From Cylindrobasidium torrendii FP15055 ss-10 (Eukaryota > Basidiomycota > Agaricomycetes > Agaricales > Physalacriaceae), in assembly GCA_000934385.1 (NCBI GenBank), contig KN880798.1, positions 1 to 19,580 of the forward strand: a DNA stretch of 19,580 nt, given 5' to 3'. Made by a program: the position numbers and the translations under genes. The notes below the pieces were generated by a model. That model did not search any database and had not been told where the DNA came from. It saw only the letters and a program-made list of their open reading frames with translations. This document shows positions 8,182 through 17,289 of the stretch, in pieces (positions within the stretch are counted from its first letter, which is position 1; every line of letters begins with the position of its first letter).

Positions 8182-9293
8182 TTAAAGCTGCTTGAGCGAC
8201 GCAGAGGTGACGCTCTGGCCAGCAGCCTTGGCACGCTTGCGAAGCATCTGGGTGGACTTGTTGCCACGGAGACCTCCACCCCACTGGCGGCGCTGGTCCT
8301 CGTACTTGTCGGCGCTGGAGAAACAGTCAGAATCATGGACACAGAAAGGAGATGGAATGCTTACAAGTTAGCCTTCGCGGCAGAGACGAGGGTGGCGAGC
8401 TCGCGGCTGTCCTCGGACTTGACGTCCTGGAGGGCAACAACGGCGGCGGTCTTCTTGTGGACAACCGTACCGAGACGGGCCTTGCCCTTGACAATCACAT
8501 AGGGAATGCCCATCTTGCGGCAGAGCGCAGGGAGGTAGACAACGAGCTCGATGGGGTCAACATCGTGGGCGATGACAACAAGGGAAGCCTTCTTCGCCTC
8601 GATGAGAGCGACGATGTGGTTAAGGCCGTACTTGACGAAGACGGGTTTCTTGGTCTCCTCCTTCTTGCCCTCGGCGACGGCGGCAGCAGTGGCCTGGAGA
8701 CGGGTCTTCTTCTCAGCGACAGTCTCGGGGCGGTACTTGTTCAACAGCTTAAAGAGCTGGGTCGCAGTGTTCTTGTCGAGAGTGTGGGAGAACTGGGCGA
8801 TGGAAGGAGGGACCTTCAGGCGCTGGTTAAGGATGACCTTCTGGCGCTGGAGGCGGACGTATTCGGGCCACTTCACGAAGCGGGTGAGGTCCTGGACGGG
8901 CTGGATGTCCTGGCCTAGTAAACGAGTTAAGAGTCATGCAGGCCAGCCTCTGGCGACAGACGCACCGACACCGAAGTTTTTGGGCTTCGCCTCGAAGAGA
9001 GGGTTCTTCTTGGCCTTGGTCTGCTTGCTGGCACCGAATGGGGCAGCAGCGGGCTTCTTGCCAGAACCGGGCTTGGATTTGGGAGGCTGGTCATCGAGAC
9101 GAAGCAATCAGCACTAGGTCTGATATTCTTGTGCTCCGGAGCTCTAGCGCCGTGCACCTTTCGATGCACGGCCCAGCAGATGCATCATCGCCGCCATCGG
9201 GCTCCGCATTGAAATCATATAAGATTTGCTGGGGTGGTCTGAAAGATTTGGTCAGAGACGAGCCGAGAGGTATCCAGATACCGTACGCACCAT
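8182..9293 (-). CDS. RPL8: 60S ribosomal protein eL8 (L7A/L8)
   Basis: Large-subunit ribosomal protein binding 25S rRNA. Exons on the minus strand: 9293-9291 (the ATG only), 9086-8966, 8914-8365, 8314-8182, giving 268 aa; the family is 255-270 aa. Introns: 9087-9290 (204 nt), 8915-8965 (51), 8315-8364 (50). The protein starts [19 protein letters not shown] and has [40 protein letters not shown], then the L7Ae-type RNA-binding domain [43 protein letters not shown] and the tail [14 protein letters not shown]. The ATG-only exon rests on ATG followed directly by GTGCGT, an AG before CCTCCCAAA, and the family's short N-terminus; an in-frame ATG is lacking in exon 2. Codon use is strongly biased to C/G third positions, which creates long spurious antisense frames. 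Confidence 0.94.
9087..9290 (-). other. Long first intron of the eL8 gene, with strong hairpin
   Basis: At 204 nt it is about four times the usual intron here. It carries a perfect 8-bp GC-rich hairpin (9149-9172) and, next to it, the 10-nt palindrome GCTCCGGAGC. On the coding strand an ATGATGC (C-box-like) precedes the hairpin and a CTGA (D-box) lies at 9108-9111 after it, about 80 nt apart. First introns of ribosomal protein genes often carry regulatory elements or snoRNAs. The strong internal stem and the poor flanking stem argue against a standard C/D snoRNA. Confidence 0.5.
9149..9172 (-). repeat. Perfect 8-bp stem, 8-nt loop hairpin in eL8 intron 1
   Basis: GCCGTGCA and TGCACGGC flank an 8-nt loop. 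Six of eight pairs are G-C, so the structure would be stable in the pre-mRNA. Confidence 0.75.
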
Positions 9294-9793
9294 CCAACGC
9301 AGTTTTCACGACGGCGCGTCGAACGACCACACACTGGGGCTCTCGGGGCGCACGGAGCATAATCTCACCATTTTAGATGGTCTTGAGGGTCTTGAGGGCG
9401 TTGACGACGGTAAGCCGGTCAAGTGCGCAAAATTTCCTCTTTATACTTCGATCCGATCGGCAACCTCCGACGCACGGAATCACACATCGTCATCGCTCCC
9501 GAGCCCTGTGTCGGCCCTCATTCGATAAGCTTGTCATTGCCGATTGAGCAGTCTTGAGAGTAGTTTGGTGTGATATCAATGCTTTCGTGGAAGCCCTGGT
9601 GTACTGGCCAAAGACTCAGCAATGAGAGCACAAGCTCTGCAAAGCGGCGGAGAGCGGCGTGCTGGCTGCAGCACCAACCTGTATTTCCAACATTCCCTAC
9701 TACAAGCAATTCGAGTACGCCAACATTGCGGAGAACTTAGAACGAAAACTTTGGAAGCGGGAGTCTTTGGCATTCAAGTTATATTCTACATAT
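9294..9793. other. Intergenic: eL8 promoter and MYND1 3' flank
   Basis: 500 bp with no confident gene. Upstream of eL8 there is a small inverted repeat ACCAT/ATGGT near 9368-9380 followed by a tandem 9-bp repeat (GGTCTTGAG twice, about 9379-9397). A possible gene relic on the plus strand (9558-9808) is listed separately. Confidence 0.45.
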
Positions 9794-9808
9794 TCAAGTA
9801 AGCGCTGA
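9558..9808 (+). pseudogene. Possible gene relic (uncertain)
   Basis: One plus-strand frame reads INAFVEALVYWPKTQQ, a TGA near 9623, then about 60 open codons including ISNIPYYKQFEYANIAENL and ERKLWKRESLAFKLYS before a TGA at 9806-9808. The amino-acid texture (Tyr/Phe/Glu/Lys mixed, few rare residues) looks more like real protein than a random frame, but no start, splice context or family is recognised, and 60 open codons can occur by chance. It overlaps the 3' end of MYND1 on the opposite strand by 15 bp. Confidence 0.2.
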
Positions 9809-11986
9809 TACTTGCTGTTGTACTTCTCCGGTAATCCTCCATCCCCCGAGCGGGCACCCTGCGTACTGCGAGTATGTAGGTCCTAATTTGAAAACACTGC
9901 CCTCTTCGAAAACATCACCCTCAGCGGGAAGTTCCACCGTACCAAAGAGGAGTTGCATATCTGGAGGACCAGCATCCCGCTCGAAGGCAGACCTCATGCT
10001 CCACGGCACCCCGAATTGCACGAACCGATGCACTTTAGACAGCTCGTATCCCCAGAAGCTATCCTGGTGGGGACCCTTGCCGAAATACACCGGAGTACGT
10101 ACGAAAAACATCACATAGACGGTATCGCCCACATTGATGTATGCGCCAGTCGCAGGGTCGACAAAGTGCGTGTAGATGAGATTGAGATTCTTGGACAGAA
10201 GTTGCTCAACATAATGATACATGAACATCTTTTGCTTGAGCAGGATGGGCGGAGGTTGTTTCATCATGGTTAACTCCCGACCGGGACGACACTCTTTTCA
10301 AAGAATAGGCAACATGACCAGTTGAAGGAGATGAACACGCACCACTCCTGTACAATTCCTCCTGGTCATGGATTCTTCGGCATTCTATTTTGTGATTCAA
10401 GTTCCAATGTACCCTCTGGCACTCGACACTGCAATATGTGACAGACTGACACCGCGAACATGCGCGGCACAATGGCCCATTTTCTTGACCAAGTCCTTCT
10501 GGAGTAGCGGTGCGACACTAAAGTGAATTTGTTTAGACAGGAGAAAATTAAGGATACTTCAATGCATACAGTTGGGTTCCAGCAGATGCGCCGTGAGCGA
10601 TCCCCGTAGCTTCTGCTAGCCTCGTGCAGCTCGGAAAAGAGCTCGACGAATGACCCCCTGTAGTCGTCGACACCATCAACGAAGTTCGCACCTTCGTACA
10701 CCCTCAATGCCTCGATATGAGGGCCAACAACTTGAGCAATGGACTTCCATCCCGCAAACACGGTCAACTCAGAGATGAATCGTTGGATAGTCGTCTTGAG
10801 TTCGGCAATGTCGAAGATACTTGAGTTTGAGGGATGGTCCAGGAGCGGGGCGAGTTCGACGAGAATCCGAAAGATTCCTAGATGCACGAGATCAGGGATG
10901 ACATCCCGGCTCTGGTAGACCAGTGCAAAATGTAGGTAGACCAGTGCAGTCGTAGCACACCGAGACATGAGATCGCGCGTCTGCGGTGCGGTTCGGCTGC
11001 CTGGTATGTACTTGACAATGGCTCGTAGAGCCATCATGTTCCAGTAGACTGCGCGCTGCTCAGCCAGCCAGAAGAAGTTACCCAGCGTTCCCGCTGCATC
11101 GTGGACGGACAACAACACTCGATCGAGCAGAGTAAATGGCAGTGGGCGAATAGAGATAGCAGTAATGAGGGAAGCTATGGCACTCTTGCCGAGGGAAGGC
11201 GAGGTAAGCAGTTTTGGGAGTGTTGAGGTGGCTCCCGGAAGTCGGGAGGCAGCACCAGTTGACAGGATGATTTGACGGCCTATATCACTGCTAATCACCA
11301 TTGCAAGGAATTCGTCGCCGCCCTCGGGAGGATCTGAAGAGAATGTTGCCAGAACGTATGCTGTTATGCTGTGGCTGAGCTGAACGAAAGCGAATCCGAC
11401 ATCTGTGTGACGATGCCAGGTTGCATCAGCAATACGCGGATCGAACTTGTTCGAAAGATTGGAGAACAACAATGCAGTGACAAGTACGTCCTTCCATTTC
11501 CCTTCCAGAATATTGCCATCATCAATGGCGCGTCGAAAGAGATATAGCATCCATTTCGAGAGACCGGGCCACCATTTCCTGAGAGCGCCTTCCACAATCA
11601 TCTTGTCCGTGTTGCCGCCCCTGGCCAATACACCTAGGGAACGGAGGCAGCTCCAGACAATGTCAAGCTGGTTCTTCCATAAAGAGGGACTATCTCCAAT
11701 GGTTGGACATTTGGATGGATGCAAGTAGAAAGCCAGCAAAGGAAGGATAATCGTGTCAAAGACGCCAGACGATGGATGACAGTTCATGATACGGTCCGTC
11801 ACGTAGTTCAATGCGTCAAGACGTTGAGAAACAGGGTTCGACATGTTCAAAGCATCATCCTAAGAAGAGGTCAGACGTCGTGTGTACATGTGGGATGTTG
11901 CCCACCTTGGCTTCAGACATAGTGTTGTAGTGCACGTCTGGCACCACTGGGGTCCAAGCTTGGTACCGTACAGTGAAATCCGGCAT
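9794..11986 (-). CDS. MYND zinc-finger protein, tandem copy 1
   Basis: Exons on the minus strand: 11986-11906, 11859-10570, 10517-10343, 10293-9794, giving 681 aa. Introns are 46, 52 and 49 nt. Residues 28-450 are a predominantly helical region without recognised motifs. The MYND finger spans about 453-503: CWNPTC, then CSRCQSVTYCSVEC, and HKIEC, with ligands C453, C458, C477, C480, C486, C490, H499, C503. MYND fingers bind zinc and proline-rich partners. The ~165-residue C-terminal part (QPPPILLKQKMFMYHYVEQ .. GGWRI) is conserved in the paralogue but unknown to me. The start MPDFTVRY was chosen because the frame from 11986 is open through exon 1 and the same exon exists in copy 2. The acceptor at 10293/10294 is supported by the same frame (RSECRPGRE / RNEHRPGRE) in both copies. 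Confidence 0.85.
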
Positions 11987-12204
11987 AGTCTTCGTTACAG
12001 ATTGCTGTCGATATAAGGCTGCAAAGTAGAAACAATCGTCGAAGAAAGCGATTCGGACGAGTGGTGGGCAGAGGCAGGTGTGACGCTTGTGATATGCGGT
12101 AATGTGCCGCTCTGTGCCGCTGATTGTAGATGATCAATTGATCGCGCATTGTTCAAATACAGTAGCCTCGCATTATTGAAGTAAACAGTGACAAGTACTT
12201 GCTA
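11987..12204. promoter_or_regulatory. MYND1 5' flank, related to MYND2 5' flank
   Basis: Blocks are shared in order with the region upstream of MYND2 (14388-14570): a GGCAGAGGCAGG / GTCAGAGGCAGG segment with nearby TGTGACGC, then TCTGTGCCGCTGAT, TCAATTGAT and CATTGTTC. The promoter was therefore duplicated with the gene. No defined operator is recognised. Confidence 0.55.
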
Positions 12205-14387
12205 CTAGACTCCTCCAGCAATACGCCATCCCCCGAGAGGGCACCCTTCGTAGTATTGCGAGAATGTAGATTTCAACTCAAGAGCACTTCCCTTCTTGAA
12301 AACATCACCTTCGGCAGGGAGTTCCACCGTGCCAAAGAAGATCTGCGCATCTGGAGGACCAACTTTCCGATCGAAAGCAGAGTCCGTCATATTCCACGGC
12401 ACCCCGAATTGCACGAGCCGTTGCGCTTCGGATAGCTCGTATCCCCAGAGGCTACCGTTCTTGAAATACACCGGAGGATTCATGAAATACATCACACAGA
12501 TCGCGTCGTCGCCGTCCACATCGATGTACGCGCCGGTCGTAGGGTCGACGAAATACGTGTAGATGGAATTGAGATTTTTGGATAGAAGATGTTCGACATA
12601 ATGATACATGAACGTCTTTTGCTTGAGCAGGATGGGCGGAGGTTGCTTCATCAGGGTTGACTCCCGACCAGGGCGATGCTCTCAAAACAGAATGAGCAAG
12701 GTGAACAGTTGAAGTGATTAGCTTAAGGACGCACCATTTCTGTATAACTGCTCGTCGTCGCAAATACTCTGACAGTCCTCTTTGTGACCTAAGTTCCAAT
12801 CCACCCTCTGGCATTCGTTACTGCAATATGCTACAGCCCAGCAACGCGAACATGCCCGGCACAATGGCCCGTCTTCTTGCCCATAACTTTCGGGAGTAAT
12901 AGCGGGGCACTGGAATAGATTTGGTTAGACAAGAGGAGGAAGGTAAGGATGCTTGAATGCATACATTTGGATTCCAGCAGACGCGTTGGGAACGATCTCC
13001 GTAGGTCATGCTCGCCTCATGCAGCTCAGAAAAGATGTTGATGAATGAGCGCTTGGGCTTTGAGGAGCCATCGACAAGGTCCCCATCCAACTCATACACC
13101 CTCAACGCCTCAATGTGAGGGCCAACAGCTCTAGCTATGCACTTCCATCCCCCAAAGAGTGCCAGTCGAGAGAGCAATCCCCGAATAGTTGCTTTGAGGT
13201 CGATGGTGCTGAGGATACCTGGAGGACAGTCCACGAGTGGGGCGAGTCCAACGATAATATGAAAGATTCGAAGATGAGCAAGATCAGGCATGATATCTCG
13301 GCTCATGTATCCCAGGGCGAAGTAGATATACATGAGTGCACTCTCAGCGCACGAAGTCATGAGTTCGTGAGTTTGCGGCGCCATCTGGCCATTTAGTTTA
13401 TGTTTGACGATGGAGTGTAAAGCCATCACGTTCCAATAGACCGCGCGTTGTGCAGCGAGATGAAAGCGATTACCTAGCGTACCTGCCGCATCGTTGACGG
13501 AGGTCAATACTTGGTCAAGCATTCTAAGTGGCAGTGGCCGGATAGAGATGGCAGTAATGAGGGAAGATATGGCACTCCCGCCAAGCGAGGGCGAAGTTAG
13601 CAATTTCGGTAGTGTTGGAGTGCGTCCCGGAATTTCGGAGGTAGCAGCAGTTGACAGGATGACTCGATGGGCTATCGTATTGCTAACCACCATTGCAATA
13701 GAATCATAGCCATCCTCAGGAGGATCTGATGAGTATTTTGCCAGAACGTATGCTGTGAGGCTATGCCCGAGCTGAACGAATGCAAATGCGACATCTGGGT
13801 GACGATGCCAGGTCGCATCAGCAATACGCGAATCGGAGTTCACAAGTGAAAGACTGGCGAACGACAATGCAGCGATAAGTACGTCCCTCCATTTCCCTTC
13901 GAGGATATTACCATCTTCTATGGCTCGTCGAAATAGATACACCATCCATTTGGAAAGCCCAGGCCACCATTTCCTGAGAGCATCTTCCGCAATCATCTTG
14001 TTCGTGTTGCCACCCTTTGCTGACTCGCGTAGGAGAAGGAGGCAGCTCCAGACAAAGTCGAGCCGATCCTCCCATATAGAAGGAATATCTGCGAAGGATG
14101 GACATTTGGATGGATGGAGGTAGAATGACACCAGAGGAAGAGTAATCGTGTCAAAGACGCCGGACCGTGGAGGGCATTTCATGATACGGTTCGTCACGTA
14201 TCTCAATGCGGCGAGACGTCGAGCATCAGAATTCGACATGGACAATGCATCATCCTAAGAAGAGGTCAGTCTTCGTGCTTAGATGCGGGATGTCGCGCAC
14301 CTTGGCTTCAGACAGAGTGTTGTAGTGTATGTCTGGTGCCACTGGTGCCACTGGGCACCAGACAGTGAAATGGGGGATATTCGGCAT
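12205..14387 (-). CDS. MYND zinc-finger protein, tandem copy 2
   Basis: Paralogue of the gene at 9794-11986. Exons on the minus strand: 14387-14301, 14254-12965, 12909-12735, 12680-12205, giving 675 aa; introns are 46, 55 and 54 nt. Exons 2 and 3 have exactly the same lengths (1290 and 175 nt) and all three intron phases match copy 1. MYND finger at about 455-505: CWNPNC, CSRCWAVAYCSNEC, HKEDC (ligands C455, C460, C479, C482, C488, C492, H501, C505). The N-terminus MPNIPHFTVWCPVAPVAPD contains a duplicated VAP; the second in-frame ATG of copy 1 is CTG here, which supports the upstream start. The C-terminus ends GGWRIAGGV, about 8 residues shorter than copy 1. All ligands are intact, so both copies look functional. 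Confidence 0.85.
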
Positions 14388-15023
14388 ATTCTCCGTTGCT
14401 GATTACTGCAGAGTTACAGGAGCAGAATTTTGACACGATAGTCAAAGGAATTCGAAGGGGTTCGTTTAGAAGTGATGGTCAGAGGCAGGCCTGTGACGCG
14501 TGACGTCGCATGTAGGATGATTCTGTGCCGCTGATCGCCGTCAATTGATTGATTGCTCATTGTTCGAATAGTTGTGAGTACATGTGAGTCGTGAGCGGCT
14601 CGCTGTGTGCTGACAAAAACATTGTATCACAAATTTATGTGGTCAGATGCCACACATCGTTCGCGTAGGCTGTTTGCTGATACCATGCAATCAACCGAGT
14701 TGAAACCACTTGGAAGATTCCCAAGCTACATAACGAAGTTTGCATTCTCTCATCCCATTGCGTACCTGCGCACCGGACCGTTTATTGAGAAACATAGCAC
14801 GGCGTATCCCCGCTATCGGCTGTCCCATAGGTCCTTATTATTTTCTTCTAACAGCAGCTTCATACCCAACCTCGTTCTATTTGACTATGACATCCAGGCG
14901 CGGGGACCGATGCGCCCGGCGAACTTCACAGTCCAACAGTCTGGCGTCTTAATAAGACCATAATCATTTGCGCATCATCGTTAGTCGCTGTAATGGACCT
15001 CAAACCAATGCAATAATTACAGC
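14388..15023. other. Intergenic: MYND2 promoter and ASK1 3' flank
   Basis: 636 bp. The left part is the MYND2 promoter with the blocks shared with 11987-12204. A plus-strand frame of 108 codons with an ATG at 14637 (to 14963) has no recognised motif and no hydrophobic or compositional hallmark; I regard it as probably not a gene. Confidence 0.5.
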
Positions 15024-17010
15024 TTAACGTCCAGGATATGGCGTCGGGGTTTCCGGCACACCATATTGCTCCGTCAACCCTGTCGTGTGGTCTTCGAAAA
15101 CGCGACCGTGCATCACCAGATCCCTCGCGCCTAACGCCTCCCTCTGTGCAGGGGCAACGCCGAAGAGTGTCTCCGTGGGAGGCGCCTGGTCCACATCGTC
15201 GAACGAATCATCGTCGTTCCAATCATCCCCATCCGCCGCAATGTCCGTCGCAAATATTGGTCCTACGTCCCCGTCGTCGTCGTCGTCGTCAAACGAGTCC
15301 GAGTTCCCTGACCCAAAGGAATCATCCTCTTCGTCCTCTCCCTGTATTCGCCCAGCCGACATGAGCAGGTTGAACGCATCAGACGGATGTGCCGTTGAGT
15401 TCAGCTCCTCGTCGTCTTCAAAGAAATCATCATCTACGTCGTCGTCGTCGCCCATGTTCGGTGTCGACGGAACACCCAACATCGGCTCCCCATACCCATC
15501 AGAACTTAGCATCATCCCCGGCGGCTGGAATACCGGCGCTGGCGCTGAAAACGTGGGCTGGGCTATAGGTCCCTTTGCTACCTTTGGCTTCAGCCTCAAC
15601 GCTGGTGTCGTCGCCAACCCCAACCTCCGTTGAACTTCACTACCCGTGCTGGGACTGTCCCGCGAATAGTGGCCACGGAGTTCTGGTTCACCAAGCACAC
15701 TGTTGCTTGTTCCCGTTGTGTCGTCTGCGTCCGAGCCCCAGCGCCGCGTGAGGGAGGGCGATGAGTGGGCAATAGTGCTAGCACTCGAATCGTATCGAGG
15801 TTGATGGCCGCCGCTAACAAGCTCTTTGGTGAGGCGTGCGGAGAACTGATCCTCAGACGTGCGCGTGAGCTTTGGCTGATGTACTGGCACGAGCGGTGCA
15901 AACATTCTGGGTGGTGACATGCCTGGCGGAAGCCCAAAAGGGTCCTCGTCGTCTGAGTCGTCGTCCTCTTCCTCCTTGGCCGGCGTCGTTATTCGAGGTT
16001 TCCGAGGCGAGCCATACCCGCGTTTAGGTGTGCGTACATTGGGATCTTTGAGGTCAACTACGCCAGTCCAGTCGCGCGGTGCAGTGCCAGGCGGTAAATA
16101 TGGATTCAAAGACGGTGGGACTGGACTCCTGAATTTGGCCGTGCTCCTACCGGTGGAAGGAGGAACATCTAAGGTCTTCTTTTTGAGAACGCTGCGAAGT
16201 AGCTGCTCCGGTTGAGCCTTCGTTTTCCCTTTATTTCGCGGATCTGACGACCTGATTGTCTGGTCATAAACTGGGGAACCGAAGATGGATGTGTCCTCGT
16301 CTTCCTGAGGTTCGTCCATGGAGAGTTGTTGGATTTCTCGGCCCAGTTCTGCCATTCTAGGCTCAAGTGACCAAGATGCTGAGGAGTCGGATGTTTGGTT
16401 GGCGTACATGGTGCGCTGGGCCGCAGGAGTCGAAGAGACAGCCGCATTAGCGGGAGCGAAAGAGCTGTCGTCCGACCGAAAGCTTTCTTCGAAAGCGTGC
16501 GATGGGCCAGCGTGAGAAGACGACGAAAATGGGGAATCGACTTCGTCTTCAGGGGCTTGGGCTTCCTCTGTGGTTTGGGTAGTATCATCCTCGGGGTATT
16601 CGTCGGCGGTGGGTAATTTGACCTGGGCCGCGTGCTCATAAAATGTGCGCCAAAACTGGGACAGAATCGGTGAGTGGCTATGTTGTAAGGTGGATTGCGC
16701 ACCTCTGCTGCATTCCTGACAGGTTCAGTCGCGACCGCGTATCGTTTGAATGCAGGCAGTATTTGGTTGGTGAGGATGGAATTAATCTTCACGAAGTTCT
16801 CGTCTACGTTCTGGTGAGATCTGAGTACAGCTGTAGGAGCAGAGATGGTATACTAACCTGCAGCTTTATGGTTATCATTTGGTCGATTTGATTGATTTGG
16901 TCGTTGACTGACGCGCTTTCATCGAGCCCTGGAATACTGATAGAGGTCGGGTCGGCGCAGGGGATCCATCGTGGCGGGTTCTCTTTGATAGGAGGTCGAT
17001 TGTCAGGCAT
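15024..17010 (-). CDS. ASK1: DASH/Dam1 complex subunit Ask1
   Basis: Subunit of the kinetochore DASH ring that couples chromosomes to microtubule ends. Exons on the minus strand: 17010-16858, 16810-16703, 16655-15024, giving 630 aa; both introns are 47 nt. The conserved Ask1 helical domain is residues ~28-105: IPGLDESASVNDQINQIDQ, MITIKLQ|NVDENFVKINSIL, ILPAFKRYA, AAE|FWRTFYEHAAQVKLP. The rest is disordered: Ser/Pro-rich with many SP/TP sites suitable for cyclin-dependent kinase (yeast Ask1 is a Cdk1 target), a KTLDVPPSTGRSTAKF segment, and long Asp/Glu runs such as DDDDDDGD. It is about twice the yeast protein's length, the excess lying in the tail. It diverges from the GT17 gene with 279 bp between the two starts. 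Confidence 0.88.
15273..15290. repeat. (GTC)6 microsatellite in ASK1
   Basis: Six GTC triplets in a row, read on the minus strand as an Asp run in the acidic tail of Ask1. A shorter GTC run occurs near 15439. Such coding repeats tend to vary in length between strains. Confidence 0.7.
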
Positions 17011-17289
17011 AATAACGCGTCTATGAGGAAGAGTGGTCGTGGAGAGGAAGAAAGACGCGATCGGTCACATCATCACGAATTAAATCGAGTCCACCAAATA
17101 CTGTACTGCAAGAAAAGGCGTCTGGAGAAATCTAGTGGATATTATATGCGAGCGTATTAATAAATATCTATTTCTGGTTCTCGGAGGCATCTCCTTTGCC
17201 ATAGACACGTGACATCGCCCCACACACAATCGGTTGCATGCTCGTGTTGCGAAACGACTTTCCTTTCGTTCCATCATCTCCTTCTTGTT
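17011..17289. promoter_or_regulatory. Divergent promoter ASK1 / GT17
   Basis: 279 bp shared by the two divergent genes. AT-rich in the middle (17090-17175). A CACGTG at 17206-17211 lies 79 bp upstream of the glycosyltransferase ATG; it is the third such hexamer noted upstream of genes in this window. Confidence 0.4.

Noticed and set aside
8352..8918. 188-codon plus-strand ORF antisense to the eL8 gene
   Set aside because: It is the mirror of a highly codon-biased gene; strong third-position C/G makes antisense frames open. The eL8 protein itself is unmistakable.
10366..10517. Unspliced continuation of MYND1 exon 2 through the finger region
   Set aside because: Reading straight on loses the zinc ligands; splicing 10518-10569 restores CRAC..CSRC..YCSVEC..HKIEC, matched in the paralogue.
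14637..14963. 108-codon plus-strand ORF between MYND2 and ASK1
   Set aside because: No motif, no family resemblance, no splice or promoter context; the length is within chance.
15085..15633. 182-codon Ser-rich plus-strand ORF
   Set aside because: The poly-Ser runs are the antisense reading of Asp codons in the Ask1 tail.
17209..17289. 27-residue N-terminal extension of the glycosyltransferase
   Set aside because: It would start at GTG; the first ATG (17290) leads directly into a standard type II membrane anchor.
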